Shown here piece by piece: positions 38,302-48,635 of a stretch of 64,000 nucleotides of DNA. Location: assembly GCA_963786675.1 (NCBI GenBank), contig CAWAZY010000005.1, positions 124,001-188,000 of the forward strand, read 5' to 3'. Numbering within the stretch: the first letter of the stretch is position 1; each line of letters begins with the position of its first letter. Source of the stretch: JAGVSR01 sp963786675 (GTDB lineage Bacteria > Pseudomonadota > Alphaproteobacteria > Rhizobiales > Hyphomicrobiaceae). A program made the translations under genes and the position numbers. A model generated the notes under the pieces. That model was not told where the DNA came from, did not search any database, and was given only the letters and a program-made list of their open reading frames with translations.

Positions 38302-39846
38302 GTGACCGAACCGACCACCAAGCCCTTGCGCAATGCTCCTGAGTATTCCGTCGGGGAACTGTCGAATGCCATCAAGCGCGCGCTTGAAGATGGCTTCGGG
38401 CATATCCGTTTGCGTGGCGAGATTTCCGGGTACCGGGGTCCGCACGCATCGGGACATTGCTACTTCACGCTGAAGGACGACAAGGCGCGCATCGATGCGG
38501 TGGTGTGGAAGGGCGTGTTCGGGCGCCTCAAGGTGCGGCCCGAAGAAGGAATGGAGGTGATCGTCACCGGCAAGGTGTCGTCATTCCCCGGCTCATCCAA
38601 ATATCAAATCGTGATCGAGGCACTGGAGCCGGCGGGTGCGGGCGCGCTCATGGCGCTGCTCGAAGAGCGAAAGCGCAAGTTCGCCGCTGAGGGTCTGTTC
38701 GACGAGGCGCGCAAGAAGCCGCTGCCGTTCCTGCCGCGTGTGATCGGCATCGTGACATCGCCAACGGGTGCCGTCATCCGCGACATGATGCACGGCTTCA
38801 TGGAGCGTTTTCCGGCCTGCGTGTACGTGTGGCCGGTGCGCGTACAGGGCGAAGGAAGTGCTGGGGAAGTCGCGGCCGCCATCCGGGGTTTCAACGCCTT
38901 GCCGCCGGAGGGGAAAATCCCACGTCCCGACGTGCTCATCGTGGCGCGCGGCGGCGGCAGTCTTGAGGATCTCTGGGGTTTCAACGAGGAGGCCGTCGTC
39001 CGCGCCGCCGCGGAGAGCCGCATCCCGCTGATCTCGGCCGTGGGCCACGAGACCGATTGGACCTTGATCGATCTGGTTGCCGACGCTCGTGCGCCGACGC
39101 CGACCAAGGCCGCGGAATGGGCCGTGCCGAAATACTCCGAGTTGATGGCGGATATCGCTGACCGGACCCAGAGGCTGCGCATGGCGTGCCGCCGGCATCT
39201 GGAAACCGCCAGAACTCACTTGAAGTCGGCCGAACGTGGCTTGCCGCGCGCCGAGGATCTGGTGGCGCTGCCGCGTCAGCGTTTCGACGCGGCCGAGCAG
39301 CGGCTGGCGCGGGCGCTTCTCGCCAACACCCGGGCACACGCGACACGTCAGGCACGGATCGCGGCGCGGCTATCCCCTCGGCTTCTCACCAATCTGGTCG
39401 AGCGCTGCGAGCGCCGCCTGACGCACGGGTTCGACCGGGCCCGGACAGGCCTTGCCCGTACCGCAGGCGAGCGCCGCTCCCGCTTCGAACGCGTTGCCGG
39501 GCGGCTGCGCATCGAGGCCTTGGCCAATCGATTGGATCAGAAGCGGCGCGCCCTTGATGCGCAGGGCCAGCTGCTGGCCACCCTGAGCTATCAGTCCGTG
39601 CTGGCGCGGGGGTTCGCGATTGTGCGCGATGCTGAGGGGCGCATGGTGCGCAAGGCAATGATGCTGTCACCGGGAGATGGCGTTGAGATCGAATTTTCCG
39701 ATACGCGCGTCGGTGCCCTGGTCAACCGTGGGGGTTCCCCCGAATCCGGTGCCTCCCAATCCGGCGGCCATGGACGGCAGGGAACGGATCAATCCGCGCC
39801 GCCGCAGGTGCGCCGCAAGGGATCGGCACAAGGCTCGCTGTTCTAA
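38302..39846 (+). CDS. xseA: Exodeoxyribonuclease VII large subunit
   Basis: The 514-residue protein has an N-terminal OB fold (about 10-110: YSVGELSNAIKRALEDGFGH, GEISGYRGPHASGHCYF) and the catalytic domain (LPFLPRVIGIVTSPTGAVIR, VLIVARGGGSLEDLWGFNEE, PLISAVGHETDWTLIDLVAD). A long coiled coil of Arg-rich helices follows, with the conserved LATLSYQSVLARGFAIVRD near the end. The start is GTG at 38302. XseB is not adjacent. The enzyme degrades single-stranded DNA. Confidence 0.96.
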   Translation: MTEPTTKPLRNAPEYSVGELSNAIKRALEDGFGHIRLRGEISGYRGPHASGHCYFTLKDDKARIDAVVWKGVFGRLKVRPEEGMEVIVTGKVSSFPGSSKYQIVIEALEPAGAGALMALLEERKRKFAAEGLFDEARKKPLPFLPRVIGIVTSPTGAVIRDMMHGFMERFPACVYVWPVRVQGEGSAGEVAAAIRGFNALPPEGKIPRPDVLIVARGGGSLEDLWGFNEEAVVRAAAESRIPLISAVGHETDWTLIDLVADARAPTPTKAAEWAVPKYSELMADIADRTQRLRMACRRHLETARTHLKSAERGLPRAEDLVALPRQRFDAAEQRLARALLANTRAHATRQARIAARLSPRLLTNLVERCERRLTHGFDRARTGLARTAGERRSRFERVAGRLRIEALANRLDQKRRALDAQGQLLATLSYQSVLARGFAIVRDAEGRMVRKAMMLSPGDGVEIEFSDTRVGALVNRGGSPESGASQSGGHGRQGTDQSAPPQVRRKGSAQGSLF

Positions 39847-39978
39847 AGGCTGGCGCGGGGTCCGATAATGCTGGGCGCGGCGCGCCGGACCCTTGACGGC
39901 GCCGCGACGATGGGCCAATCGAAGGCGACAGGGCCAGATTGATCATCAGGTCTCCGGCTGCACTTTGAGGTTTACGTG

Positions 39979-40203
39979 ATGAATTGACTGGAACGGCTTT
40001 TTGGCGGCGGCACCGAAGCCCGCATCCGGTATCTCGCCGGGGATATTCAGGTCGTCTCTTCCGGCGATTATGTGCGCTGCGCCGTGACCGGTGAGCGGAT
40101 CGAACTGGCAAATCTGAAATACTGGAGCGTCGATCTGCAGGAGCCCTATGCCTCCGCCGACATTTCCATGAAGCGCTATCTAGAGACGCGCCCTGCTGAC
40201 TGA
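39979..40203 (+). CDS. DUF2093 protein with an in-frame stop at codon 3
   Basis: From ATG 39979 the frame reads Met-Asn-stop (TGA at 39985-39987), then LERLFGGGTEARIRYLAGDI and on to RPAD at a normal stop. The body is a full DUF2093 protein (DYVRCAVTGERIELANLKYW, SVDLQEPYASADISMKRYLE), including the Cys-containing motif. If TGA were CGA, the product would open MNRLERLFGGG, as expected. The gene is in its usual place beside lpxK. Either a sequencing or recent C-to-T change, or initiation at a downstream non-ATG codon, could explain it. Confidence 0.75.
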
Positions 40204-41239
40204 TCAGCGGGCGTGCCGGGCCACGGCGTCGTCGACCAAGGCCATCAGCCGCGCCGCATCGCTCGGGCTCGTCACCAGTGAAATCGGCAAAGACCGTGCA
40301 CGGCCGTGCAGCGTCGCGATGGCGCCATCTTCGCCTTTGAGGCGTACGTGATCCTTTTCCGTGGTCACGAGCTGCCAACCCTTCGCTTCGGCGTCGTGCG
40401 AGCAGTTCGTTGGCTTCCGAATGCTGGAATGCGTGGTGATCGCGAAAAATGCGTGTTTGCGCAATCTCACCGCCGAGCGATCGCAAGAGGTCGAAAAAGC
40501 GGCCGGGATTGGCGATCCCGGCGAATGCGAGGATCGGCTTCTCAGTTATCCATTCTATGTCGCCGCCAGGCCGTGGCATCGCGCGCAGAATTGGCCCGCG
40601 ATAGTTGGCCGAAAGCGCGCGCCGCACGGGCGCTTCCAATTCATCGCTGCCCGTGACGACAACGGCATCGGCCATCGTCAGTTGGAACAGAAATGGTGCG
40701 CGCAGCGGGCCCGCCGGGATGACACGCCCATTGCCGATGCCTCGGCGGCCGTCGATGAGCGCAATGCGCAAATCCTTGGCGAGCGATGGGTTCTGCAAGC
40801 CATCATCCATCAAGAAAATGGTACATTCGGGATGTGCAGCAACGAGCGCCTGCGCGCCTTTGATCCGATCCGCACAGACCGCCACCGGTCCATGGCGCGC
40901 TAGCAGCAAGGCCTCGTCGCCGGCGGTTTCGGCTGTGTCGCGGTCAAGGTCCACGATGCGGGCGTGCCGGTTGGCGGTGCCGTAGCCCCGCGTCAGAAAG
41001 CCCGGGACATGCCCGCGCGCTTTGACCAGTTTTGACAGTTCGATTGAGAACGGTGTTTTGCCCGTTCCGCCGGCCGTGAAATTGCCCACACAAATGATAG
41101 GCCGCGCGGCTTTCGCGGTGTGCGCCCTGCGCATCCGCCGCGTGGCCGTCGCCGACCAGATCTGGGCGATGGGCGCAAGCGCGGTCGCGGGCCAACGGGT
41201 TTCAGTGTCGTACCACCAGCGGGGTTCACGAGCAGGCAC
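40204..41239 (-). CDS. lpxK: Tetraacyldisaccharide 4'-kinase, +1 frameshift near 40393
   Basis: LpxK phosphorylates the lipid A disaccharide at the inner membrane. The P-loop NFTAGGTGKTP is near 53-63, with FLTRGYGTANR, DEALLLARHGPVAV and FLMDDGLQNPSLAKDL downstream. A second frame carries AEAKGWQLVTTEKDHVRL to the end. Dropping one base at about 40393 yields ELLARAEAKGW and 344 residues, normal for LpxK. The GTG start overlaps the end of the acyltransferase-KdtA gene by 14 bases. It is convergent with DUF2093 with no gap. Confidence 0.9.
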
Positions 41240-43295
41240 GTTTCAGTTCCGGCTGATCGGTGGGGGAGGATTGGGAGGTAACAGATTGCTGTGGCGGTTC
41301 CGGCAGTAGCGGCAGCAGGGCCGCAATGGTGCGGTCAAGCGCGCCGCCGAGTTGGTCGAGGACGTTCTCGCCACGCGCGCGCATCAGCTGGCGGCGCGGC
41401 GCATCGCCCAGAAGGTCGCGGGCGTGTTGGGCGAGTTCGCCGGCATCCGAGACCCGAATGAGCGCGTTGCCTGCTTCCAGCGCCGCATAAATATCTGTGA
41501 AATTGTGTGTGCTCGCCCCCGTCAAGACAACGGCGCCGTGGCGGATGGCTTCAATGGGGTTTTGTCCGCCGTGGGGGATGAGCGACCCGCCCAGGAAAAC
41601 CACGTGGCCGATGGCGTAGAACAGTCCCAGTTCACCGATCGTATCGGCGAGGTAGATATCGGTTGGCGCGTCGGGCAACTGCCCCGTCGAACGCACGGCA
41701 ACCGTGAGCCCCAGGGCACGCAGGGTATCGGCAAGAGCCGGCCCGCGTTCGGGATGGCGCGGCGCGACAATTGTCAGAATATCCGGTGTCAACGCACGCA
41801 ACTTGCGGTGCGCTTCCGCGATGATCACTTCCTCGCCTTCATGTGTGCTGGCAGCGACCAGAACCGGACGCGCGCCCAAGGCACCCGTGAGACGGGTAAG
41901 TTCGGCGGAGTTTACCGGCGGAGGCGGGGCATCGATCTTGAGGTTGCCCGCTGTTTCGACGCGAGGCGCGCCAAGCTGCGCGAATTGCCGGGTCAATTTT
42001 TCATTTTGCGACAGGATCACTGAGAAGCGTCCGAAGAGCGGCCGCGACACGCCCCTGCGCCGCCGCCAGCGGTGAAAGCTGCGGGGCGACATGCGCGCGT
42101 TGACGAGCGCCAGCGGCACATTCTGCTTGGATGCCGCAAAGAGAAGATTGGGCCAGATCTCAGACTCGGTGAAGACGGCGACGTCGGGCTTCCAGTGGGC
42201 CAGGAAGCGGCGCGTGGCGGCCGGCGTGTCGATCGGCACATATTGATGGATGCCCCTGGGCCCCAGACGCGCCGCCGCCAGCCCCGCCGACGTGACCGTG
42301 CCGGTGGTGACGAGAAACGACAAGTCGGGCCGCTCGTGGCTCAGCCGCTGGATCAACGGAAGCGCTGCCATGACCTCGCCCACGCTTGCCGCGTGAACCC
42401 ATGCCAGCGGACCTTCCGGACGTGGCTGAGATGCGAGGCCTAGCCGTTCGCCCTGGCGCGCGGGGTCTTCCTTTCCCTTGCGCGCCCGTGTCTTGAGAAT
42501 GATCGGAGCGAGCGGGCTCAAGGCGGCGGTGGTCGCCTGATAGAGCTTGAGACCCAGACCGGGCTTGGGCGCGGTCGTGGGGTCGGCCGTGGTGCGCGGC
42601 GTTGCGCGTGTGATGTCGGCGCCGGCGAGTTCGTAGGCGCGGCGGGTCGCGGCATTCAGACTGTGCTCGACGTCCAAACGCAGCCGTTCGAGTGTTTCGG
42701 CGTCGGCATCGCGGGGCACGTGGATCGCCTCGCCGTAGACGAACGCCAACGTCGACCACGGCAGATTGATGGTAAGGCGGCTCCACGTATCGAGCGCCTT
42801 GAACCGCGACGAGGCAACCGCGAGCGGCACAATGGGCCGGCCGCTCATGCGTGCGATGGTGATGATGCCTTCGCCGCAACGCCGGGCAGGTCCCGGCGGG
42901 ACATCGGCCGTCATGACGAACGACTTGCCGGCGGCCAGACATTGGAGCGCGCCGCGCAGCGCGCTGGCGCCACCCCTGTCCTTGCGACGGCCACCCGCGC
43001 CCGCGCCGCGGATCAACTCGACGCCCAGGGCCTCCATGGTGGCGCCAATCAGTTCCGCGTCGCCATGCCGGGCGACCATGGCGGCGACGGGAACATCCGG
43101 GCGATGCATCGAGGCCATCATGAACTGGCCGTGCCAGAGACCGACGATGCACGGATGATCGGTCCGCAGCCGCTCCAGAATTCCTGGCGGTTCGGCGACG
43201 ATCCGGGACGTGCGATGCACCAGCCGCACGAGCCGGGCCAGATGTCGTCCGGCCATGCGCCCGGCGTCAGCCTTGGCTATCGGCAGCTTGGCCAT
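41226..43295 (-). CDS. waaA: Fusion of DUF374 acyltransferase-like domain and Kdo transferase (KdtA/WaaA)
   Basis: The 689-residue frame has two parts. Residues 1 to about 235 are DUF374 lysophospholipid-acyltransferase-like: PCIVGLWHGQFMMAS, GGASALRGALQCLAAGKSFV, MTADVPPGPARRCGEGIITI. After a Thr/Pro-rich linker (about 240-262) comes KdtA: LKLYQATTAALSPLAPIILK, PLAWVHAASVGEVMAALPLI, LVTTGTVTSAGLAAARL, ESEIWPNLLFAA, FLGGSLIPHGGQNPIEAI. KdtA adds Kdo to lipid IVA. In related genomes these are usually two adjacent genes. No stop or ATG lies at the boundary in this assembly, so the fusion is real or caused by a lost stop. Confidence 0.88.
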   Translation of the reverse strand: MAKLPIAKADAGRMAGRHLARLVRLVHRTSRIVAEPPGILERLRTDHPCIVGLWHGQFMMASMHRPDVPVAAMVARHGDAELIGATMEALGVELIRGAGAGGRRKDRGGASALRGALQCLAAGKSFVMTADVPPGPARRCGEGIITIARMSGRPIVPLAVASSRFKALDTWSRLTINLPWSTLAFVYGEAIHVPRDADAETLERLRLDVEHSLNAATRRAYELAGADITRATPRTTADPTTAPKPGLGLKLYQATTAALSPLAPIILKTRARKGKEDPARQGERLGLASQPRPEGPLAWVHAASVGEVMAALPLIQRLSHERPDLSFLVTTGTVTSAGLAAARLGPRGIHQYVPIDTPAATRRFLAHWKPDVAVFTESEIWPNLLFAASKQNVPLALVNARMSPRSFHRWRRRRGVSRPLFGRFSVILSQNEKLTRQFAQLGAPRVETAGNLKIDAPPPPVNSAELTRLTGALGARPVLVAASTHEGEEVIIAEAHRKLRALTPDILTIVAPRHPERGPALADTLRALGLTVAVRSTGQLPDAPTDIYLADTIGELGLFYAIGHVVFLGGSLIPHGGQNPIEAIRHGAVVLTGASTHNFTDIYAALEAGNALIRVSDAGELAQHARDLLGDAPRRQLMRARGENVLDQLGGALDRTIAALLPLLPEPPQQSVTSQSSPTDQPELKRACS

Positions 43296-43547
43296 CGAAT
43301 GTTGCGCCTCGGCGTCATTGCGAAAGGGCTCGCAAATGGGCGAGCTGGTTCAGAAAATTCAAGGCTGCGGCGGGCTGGCCATGGCCCCCGCCGGGCCCCT
43401 CTTGTCTCAGGTTCCCATAGCGCATATCAACCGAAATCGCACGCGGAGCACCCTGCCAGGCCGGGGTCTGTGCATATGGTCCTGATGCGGACAGAATCAG
43501 TTCGCAAAAGGCGGTGCTTATGGGCTGTCCCGGGAATTGTCCGACGC

Positions 43548-44285
43548 ATGGCGCGCACATTGAAACGCATGAAGCGCGTCTTGCGCCGCGCCGCCATGAC
43601 GGGTGTCTCGGCCGCCGCGGCCGTGACCCCGGGGCCCGTGCGCCAAATCATCGGTCCGCCGTTGCGATATGCGGACATGCTGATCTTCGATCATTTGATT
43701 ATCCGGCTGGCCTTTCCCAATCGCCACCGCCTGGGCCAGCAGGCTTGGCGCGCCGCCCAGCCGTTGCCGCATCAGATGAAAGCGATCAAGGCGCTTGGCG
43801 TGCGCACAGTGGTGAACCTGCGCGGCAACTTCGGCACGGCTGGATATCGCGAAGAGAAGGCGGCCGTGGAGCGTCATGGGCTCATCTATGTCGATTACAA
43901 ACTGCGCAGCCGTGCAGCGCCCACACGCGAGGAACTGCACGGGTTCAAGGATTTGTTCGCGACACTGGAGCACCCGGTTCTTTTCCATTGCAAGTCGGGC
44001 GCTGACAGGGCGGGCCTGGCCAGCGTTCTCTATCTCCACGTCGTGGAGGGCGTTCCCATCGAGGAAGCCAAGCGGCAGCTGAGCCTGCGTTACGGCCATA
44101 TCAGGCAAGCGGATACCGGGGTCCTGGATTTCTTGTTCGAACGCTACCTGGAGCATGCCCGCAACGAGCCCATCGCGTTCTTCGACTGGGTCGACCAGCA
44201 CTACGATCCTGACGCGTTGAAGCGCTCGTTTCACGCCAGCGGCATGGCCAACCGGCTCATCGACAGCGTGTTGAAACGCGAATAG
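43548..44285 (+). CDS. Dual-specificity/tyrosine phosphatase-like protein
   Basis: The 245-residue product has the cysteine phosphatase signature HCKSGADRAG with Cys148 and Arg154, preceded by GVRTVVNLRGNFGTAGYREE, the usual substrate-loop region. A basic N-terminus precedes a weakly hydrophobic Ala/Val stretch. In-frame ATGs at 43485 and 43475 would lengthen it; none has a clear ribosome site, so the start is tentative. It lies between two lipid A genes on the opposite strand; a role in envelope phosphate metabolism is a guess. Confidence 0.8.
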   Translation: MARTLKRMKRVLRRAAMTGVSAAAAVTPGPVRQIIGPPLRYADMLIFDHLIIRLAFPNRHRLGQQAWRAAQPLPHQMKAIKALGVRTVVNLRGNFGTAGYREEKAAVERHGLIYVDYKLRSRAAPTREELHGFKDLFATLEHPVLFHCKSGADRAGLASVLYLHVVEGVPIEEAKRQLSLRYGHIRQADTGVLDFLFERYLEHARNEPIAFFDWVDQHYDPDALKRSFHASGMANRLIDSVLKRE

Positions 44286-44288
44286 CGG

Positions 44289-46146
44289 TCAACTGGCGAC
44301 CGACAGCAGTTGCGCGCGGGCGAGGCGGGCATAGGACCCGCCTTGGGCGAGGAGTGCGGCGTGCGAGCCCACTTCGACGATCTCGCCGCCTTCCATGACG
44401 CAGATGAGATCCGCGTTCTCGACCGTCGATAACCGGTGCGCGATGACGAGCGTCGTGCGGTTGCGGGTGAAATCGGACAGGGCCTTCTGCACGAGTTGCT
44501 CGGATTGGGTATCGAGGGCGCTTGTCGCTTCGTCGAGCAGCAGGATGGGTGCGTCCTTCAGGATCGCACGCGCCAAGGCCAGCCGCTGGCGCTGACCGCC
44601 CGAAAGCCGCAAGCCACGGTCGCCGATCTGCGTCTGGTAGCCATTGGGCTGATCCATGATGAACTCGTGCGCCGCCGCGGCCTTGGCGGCGGCAATGATT
44701 TCCTCTTCGGTCGCATCGAGCCTTCCAAGTGCGATGTTGGCGCGGATCGTGTCGTCGAACAGCGTCACGTCCTGGCTGACGATGGAAATGGCATTGCGCA
44801 GCGATGCCACGGTCACATCGCGCACATCCTGCCCGTCGATCCTGATGGCGCCGCCGCGTGACATCGAAGAGGCGCGGCACCAGATTGATGACCGTCGATT
44901 TGCCCGCTCCTGATCGCCCGACGAATGCGACGGTCGTGCCACCGGCGACGTCCAGGGTGAAATTCTCGACGGCGGGCATGGTCTCGTTGCCGACATAGCG
45001 AAATTCGACGTTGTCGAACGTAATCGCCCCGTCGCGGACGGCCAGCGGCGCAGCACCCGGCTTGTCGACAATGGTCGGCTGTTCGTCCATGAGGCCATAC
45101 AAGCTGTCGACCGCTGCCAGTCCTTCCTGGATGCGCGCCATGAGATTGCCGACCGATCGGATCGGCTGGGCGGCCATGAGGAGCGCGCTCGTGAAGCCCA
45201 TGAAGTCGCCGACCGTGGACGCATCGTTGGCAATGCGCCAGTAGGCGAGCCAGATGACGCCTGCCACGGCAAGTCCGCCGAGCGCTTCCAGAAGCGATTC
45301 CAGCCGGGCGCGGTTCGAGACGGCTTTCAGGCGCAACCGCACGACCTCATCGAAGCTGCGCTCGACCTTGCCGCTGGCGTAGCCTTCCAGCCGGAACGTC
45401 TTGATGAGCCGCGCTCCGGCGATCTTTTCGCTCAAGACCTGGGTCAGCCCGCCCAACTCGGTCTGGGTGCGTGTCGCGTTCGAGCGCAGGCGGCGGGCGA
45501 TGATGGTGATGGGAATGGCAGCGAAGGGATAGAGCCCGAGAACCACGAGAGACATCACCCAGTCCAGGTAGATCATGGCCCCGACCAGGGCGACGACGGA
45601 CAATGCATCGCGCACCAGCGTGTTGACCGATGCCAGGGTCGCCTGCTGGATGAAGGTGACATCGTTGGTGAGTTTCGACATCAGCCGGCCGGGCGCATCG
45701 CGCGACAGGCGGGCATAGTCAGCCTGCATCAAATGCGCGAACGCGGCCTTTTGAATCGACGCGGACATCTTCAAGACGACGCGCTGGGTCTGGACCGTGG
45801 TCAGGTAGAGAAACACACTGCGCGCCAGGGTAACGGCAACGATGGCCAGCAACACGCGCGGCAAGTCGGCGACATCGCCCTTCATCAGCGTATCAAAGGC
45901 GTAGCGGATGATCAGGGGGTAGGCGCCGGTCGATGCCGCGAGCAGAGCGGTCAGGCCCGCGGCGATCAGCAGTTCGCGCCAGCGCGGTACAATCCAATCA
46001 TGGACGAAGCGCCACAACAGGCTGCGCGCCCGCTCGTTGAAGGGCATGCGCGGGCGGGCCGCCTTGCCGGGTGGCTTGGCGGCGGCTTCTGGATCGGTCG
46101 GCTTCTCAAGCTCTTGCGGCGCGCCCAAAATCGACCTCGTTCTCAA
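44289..46146 (-). CDS. MsbA-like ABC exporter (fused membrane and ATPase domains), +1 frameshift near 44857
   Basis: Six membrane helices (about 55-340, opening LLIAAGLTALLAASTGAYPL) precede an ATPase with Walker A FVGRSGAGKST. After the frame break come signature LRLSGGQRQRLALARAIL, Walker B ILLLDEATSALD and H-loop VIAHRLSTVENAD. The frames join at RLFDVT/GGAIRIDGQDV by dropping one base in CACGCGGCGG. The restored length is 618 residues. The neighbourhood of lipid A genes supports lipid A flipping by MsbA, but other lipids or drugs are possible. Confidence 0.9.
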
Positions 46147-46202
46147 GACCTGCCTTCCCTAGCGCAGGATGACGGCTCAGGGAAACGCCGATCGGTTGGG
46201 CA

Positions 46203-46463
46203 TCAGGTGTTTGATTTGGCGGCCTGTGGCACCGCAGGGTCCAGCAAGCGGTGCAAATGCACGATGAAATAGCGCATCAAGGCATTGTCTACCGTGCGCT
46301 GGGCCGCACTTTTCCAGGCCGCGTGGGCTTCGGCGTAGTTCGGATAGATTCCCACTACGTCCAGCGTGGACAGATCGCGGAAGGTCACACCTTCGAGCAA
46401 TTCGAGTTCGCCGCCGAAGACAAGGTGCAGGAGCTGCTGGGGGGGAGCGTGATGGGCGGTCAT
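46203..46463 (-). CDS. DUF4170 protein
   Basis: The 86 residues match DUF4170: QLLHLVFGGELELLEGVTFR, LDVVGIYPNYAEAHAAWKSA, AQRTVDNALMRYFIVHLHRL. The family is small, cytoplasmic and found next to the acyltransferase/waaA/lpxK block in Hyphomicrobiales. Here the exporter gene lies between it and that block. It has no known activity. A regulatory or accessory role in lipid A assembly is suggested only by conserved neighbourhood. Confidence 0.88.
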   Translation of the reverse strand: MTAHHAPPQQLLHLVFGGELELLEGVTFRDLSTLDVVGIYPNYAEAHAAWKSAAQRTVDNALMRYFIVHLHRLLDPAVPQAAKSNT

Positions 46464-46713
46464 GGATTATCCGGAGCGAGGAACCAGTGGGATGTGCAGC
46501 GACTCACGGGTAAATCATTCCGCCGCGCCGACGCACCATTAGACTGCCCGAGGTTCTTGCCGCGCGGCAACCGCGCGAAGGGACGCGCACCCCGAAAACT
46601 TGAGGATATTTCAGTGATTTCAATTTGTTGAGCTTTGAATGCCGCCGCAAAAATATGATCTTAGCGTCGGCGCGTGGCGCTGACGCCATCCCGGCAGGCG
46701 GCCGAACGGCTGC

Positions 46714-46812
46714 TTATTTGACCAGTACGGTCAGTTCCAGCATGACGGTGAGTGCGAACAGAAGCACCACCAAAACCCACAATGCGAGGCCTTCAAGACG
46801 CGGTTCTGTCAT
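46714..46812 (-). CDS. Possible 32-residue single-helix membrane peptide
   Basis: The reading MTEPRLEGLALWVLVVLLFA continues into a further hydrophobic run and ends in VLVK. This is an acidic/basic N-cap and one membrane helix, as in many small bacterial membrane peptides. AGGGGAATGGGG precedes the ATG. It stands alone in a 540-base gap (46464-47005) in which I see nothing else. Without conservation data it remains tentative. Confidence 0.4.
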   Translation of the reverse strand: MTEPRLEGLALWVLVVLLFALTVMLELTVLVK

Positions 46813-47005
46813 CGCCCCATTCCCCTGGATCACAAGCGCTGACTCTGCATCTAATCTACACCCATGTCTTCGAAAGTCGAAGGTATTTTCTCGGCCTTTC
46901 AGCGTAAGCGGGGGTAGGTCGGCGGATCGGGTTTCGCATTTGCTCCAGAAACCGCAATTGTTTAGCGTTCGCGGCATCATGTTTTAGAAGGTGGCCAAAT
47001 CGCCC

Positions 47006-48635
47006 ATGACTTCTCAGCGCCTATGATCGCAACCTCGAGAAGAACGAGGCAAACTTCCAGTCCCTGACGCCGCTCTCGTTCCTGGAACGGACTGCTGCCG
47101 TCTATCCCGATCATGCCGCGGTGATCCATGGTCAGTCCCGGCTGACCTGGTCGGCCTTTTACGAACGCTGCCGCCGTCTTGCGTCGGCGTTGTCGAGGCT
47201 GCAGATCGGGCCTGGGGATACGGTTTCGGTGATGCTGTCGAACACGCCGCCGATGCTGGAGGCGCATTATGCGGTGCCGATGGTGGGCGCGGTCTTGCAT
47301 TCGCTGAACACCCGGCTGGACCCGGCCATCATCGCTTTCCAGCTCGACCATGCCGAAACGAAGGTCCTGATTACCGATCGGGAGTTTTCCGGTGTCATGG
47401 CCGAGGCGCTGGCGCTCGCCAAGGTGCGCCCGATCATCATCGACTACGACGACCGCGAATTTCCCCAGACGGGTCCGGCCTTGTCGCACATCGACTACGA
47501 GGTGCTGCTGGAGAGCAGTGATCCCGCGTTCGTGTGGCGGCGTCCGCAGGACGAGTGGGAGGCCATTTCCCTCAACTACACGTCAGGCACCACCGGCAAT
47601 CCAAAGGGCGTGGTCTACCATCATCGCGGCGCGGCGATGATGTGCTACGCGAATACCATTGCCACGGGTATGGGGCGGCACCCGGTCTACCTGTGGACGC
47701 TGCCGATGTTCCACTGCAACGGCTGGTGCTTTACCTGGTCCCTGGCGCTGGTCGCGGGCACGCACGTTTGCCTGCGCTGGGTGCGCGCCAAGGCCATGTA
47801 CGACGCCATCGCCGATCACAAGGTGACCAATATCTCGGGCGCGCCCATTGTGATGTCGACGTTGCTGGGAGCGTCGGAAGACGAAAAGCGGCCCATCAGC
47901 CACAAAGTCGCGTTCAATCATGCCGCCGCCCCGCCGCCCCAGGCAGTTCTGGATGCGATGATCGCAGCCGGCTTCGAACTCACGCACCTCTATGGTCTCA
48001 CCGAAACCTACGGTCCGGCGTCCATCAACGAGTGGAAGTCGGATTGGAATGCCATCGAGGAACAGCAGCGGGCGAAGAAGCGCATCCGTCAGGGCGTGCG
48101 CTACGTCGCGTTGGACGGGCTGACCGTCATGGACCCCGAGACGATGACGGAGGTGCCCGCCGACGGCGAAACGATGGGCGAGGTCATGTTCCGCGGCAAT
48201 ATCGTCATGAAGGGCTACCTCAAGAACCCGGAAGCGACGGCCGAAGCGTTCGCGGGCGGCTGGTTCCACTCGGGCGACCTGGGTGTGTTGCATCCCGACG
48301 GGTACATCCAACTCAAGGACCGGTCTAAGGACGTCATCATCTCAGGCGGCGAGAACATCTCCTCAATCGAGGTCGAGGACGTGCTCTACACGCATCCCGC
48401 CGTGGCCGCCTGCGCGGTGGTCGCCAAGCCTGACGAGAAGTGGGGCGAGACGCCGTGTGCGTTCGTGGAATTGCGGTCGGGCGCGGAGGCGACGAAGGAA
48501 GATCTGGTGGTGTGGTGCCGGGAACGGCTGGCGCACTTCAAGGCCCCCCGCCACATCGTATTCACCGAGCTTCCGAAGACGTCGACCGGCAAAATCCAGA
48601 AGTTCCGGCTGCGCGATCTTGCGAAGGACGCCTGA
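47006..48635 (+). CDS. AMP-forming acyl-CoA synthetase, +1 frameshift near 47021
   Basis: The enzyme activates a fatty or related acid with ATP and CoA. Motifs are NYTSGTTGNPKGVVYHHRG, LPMFHCNGWCFTW, LYGLTETYGPASI, GWFHSGDLGVLHPDGYIQL, KDRSKDVIISGGENISSIEV and STGKIQKFRLRDLA. The N-terminal YDRNLEKNEANFQSLTPLSF is out of frame with ATG 47006 (MTSQR). One extra base in CGCCTATG explains this, and removing it gives 542 residues, the usual length. An unbroken reading from GTG 47121 would lack 38 conserved residues. The substrate cannot be assigned; MMPA-CoA-ligase-like enzymes are close in layout. Confidence 0.92.

Noticed and set aside
42663..43547. Long upstream extension of the phosphatase reading frame
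   Set aside because: It runs antisense through the acyltransferase domain and has no homologous character; the real start is near 43548.
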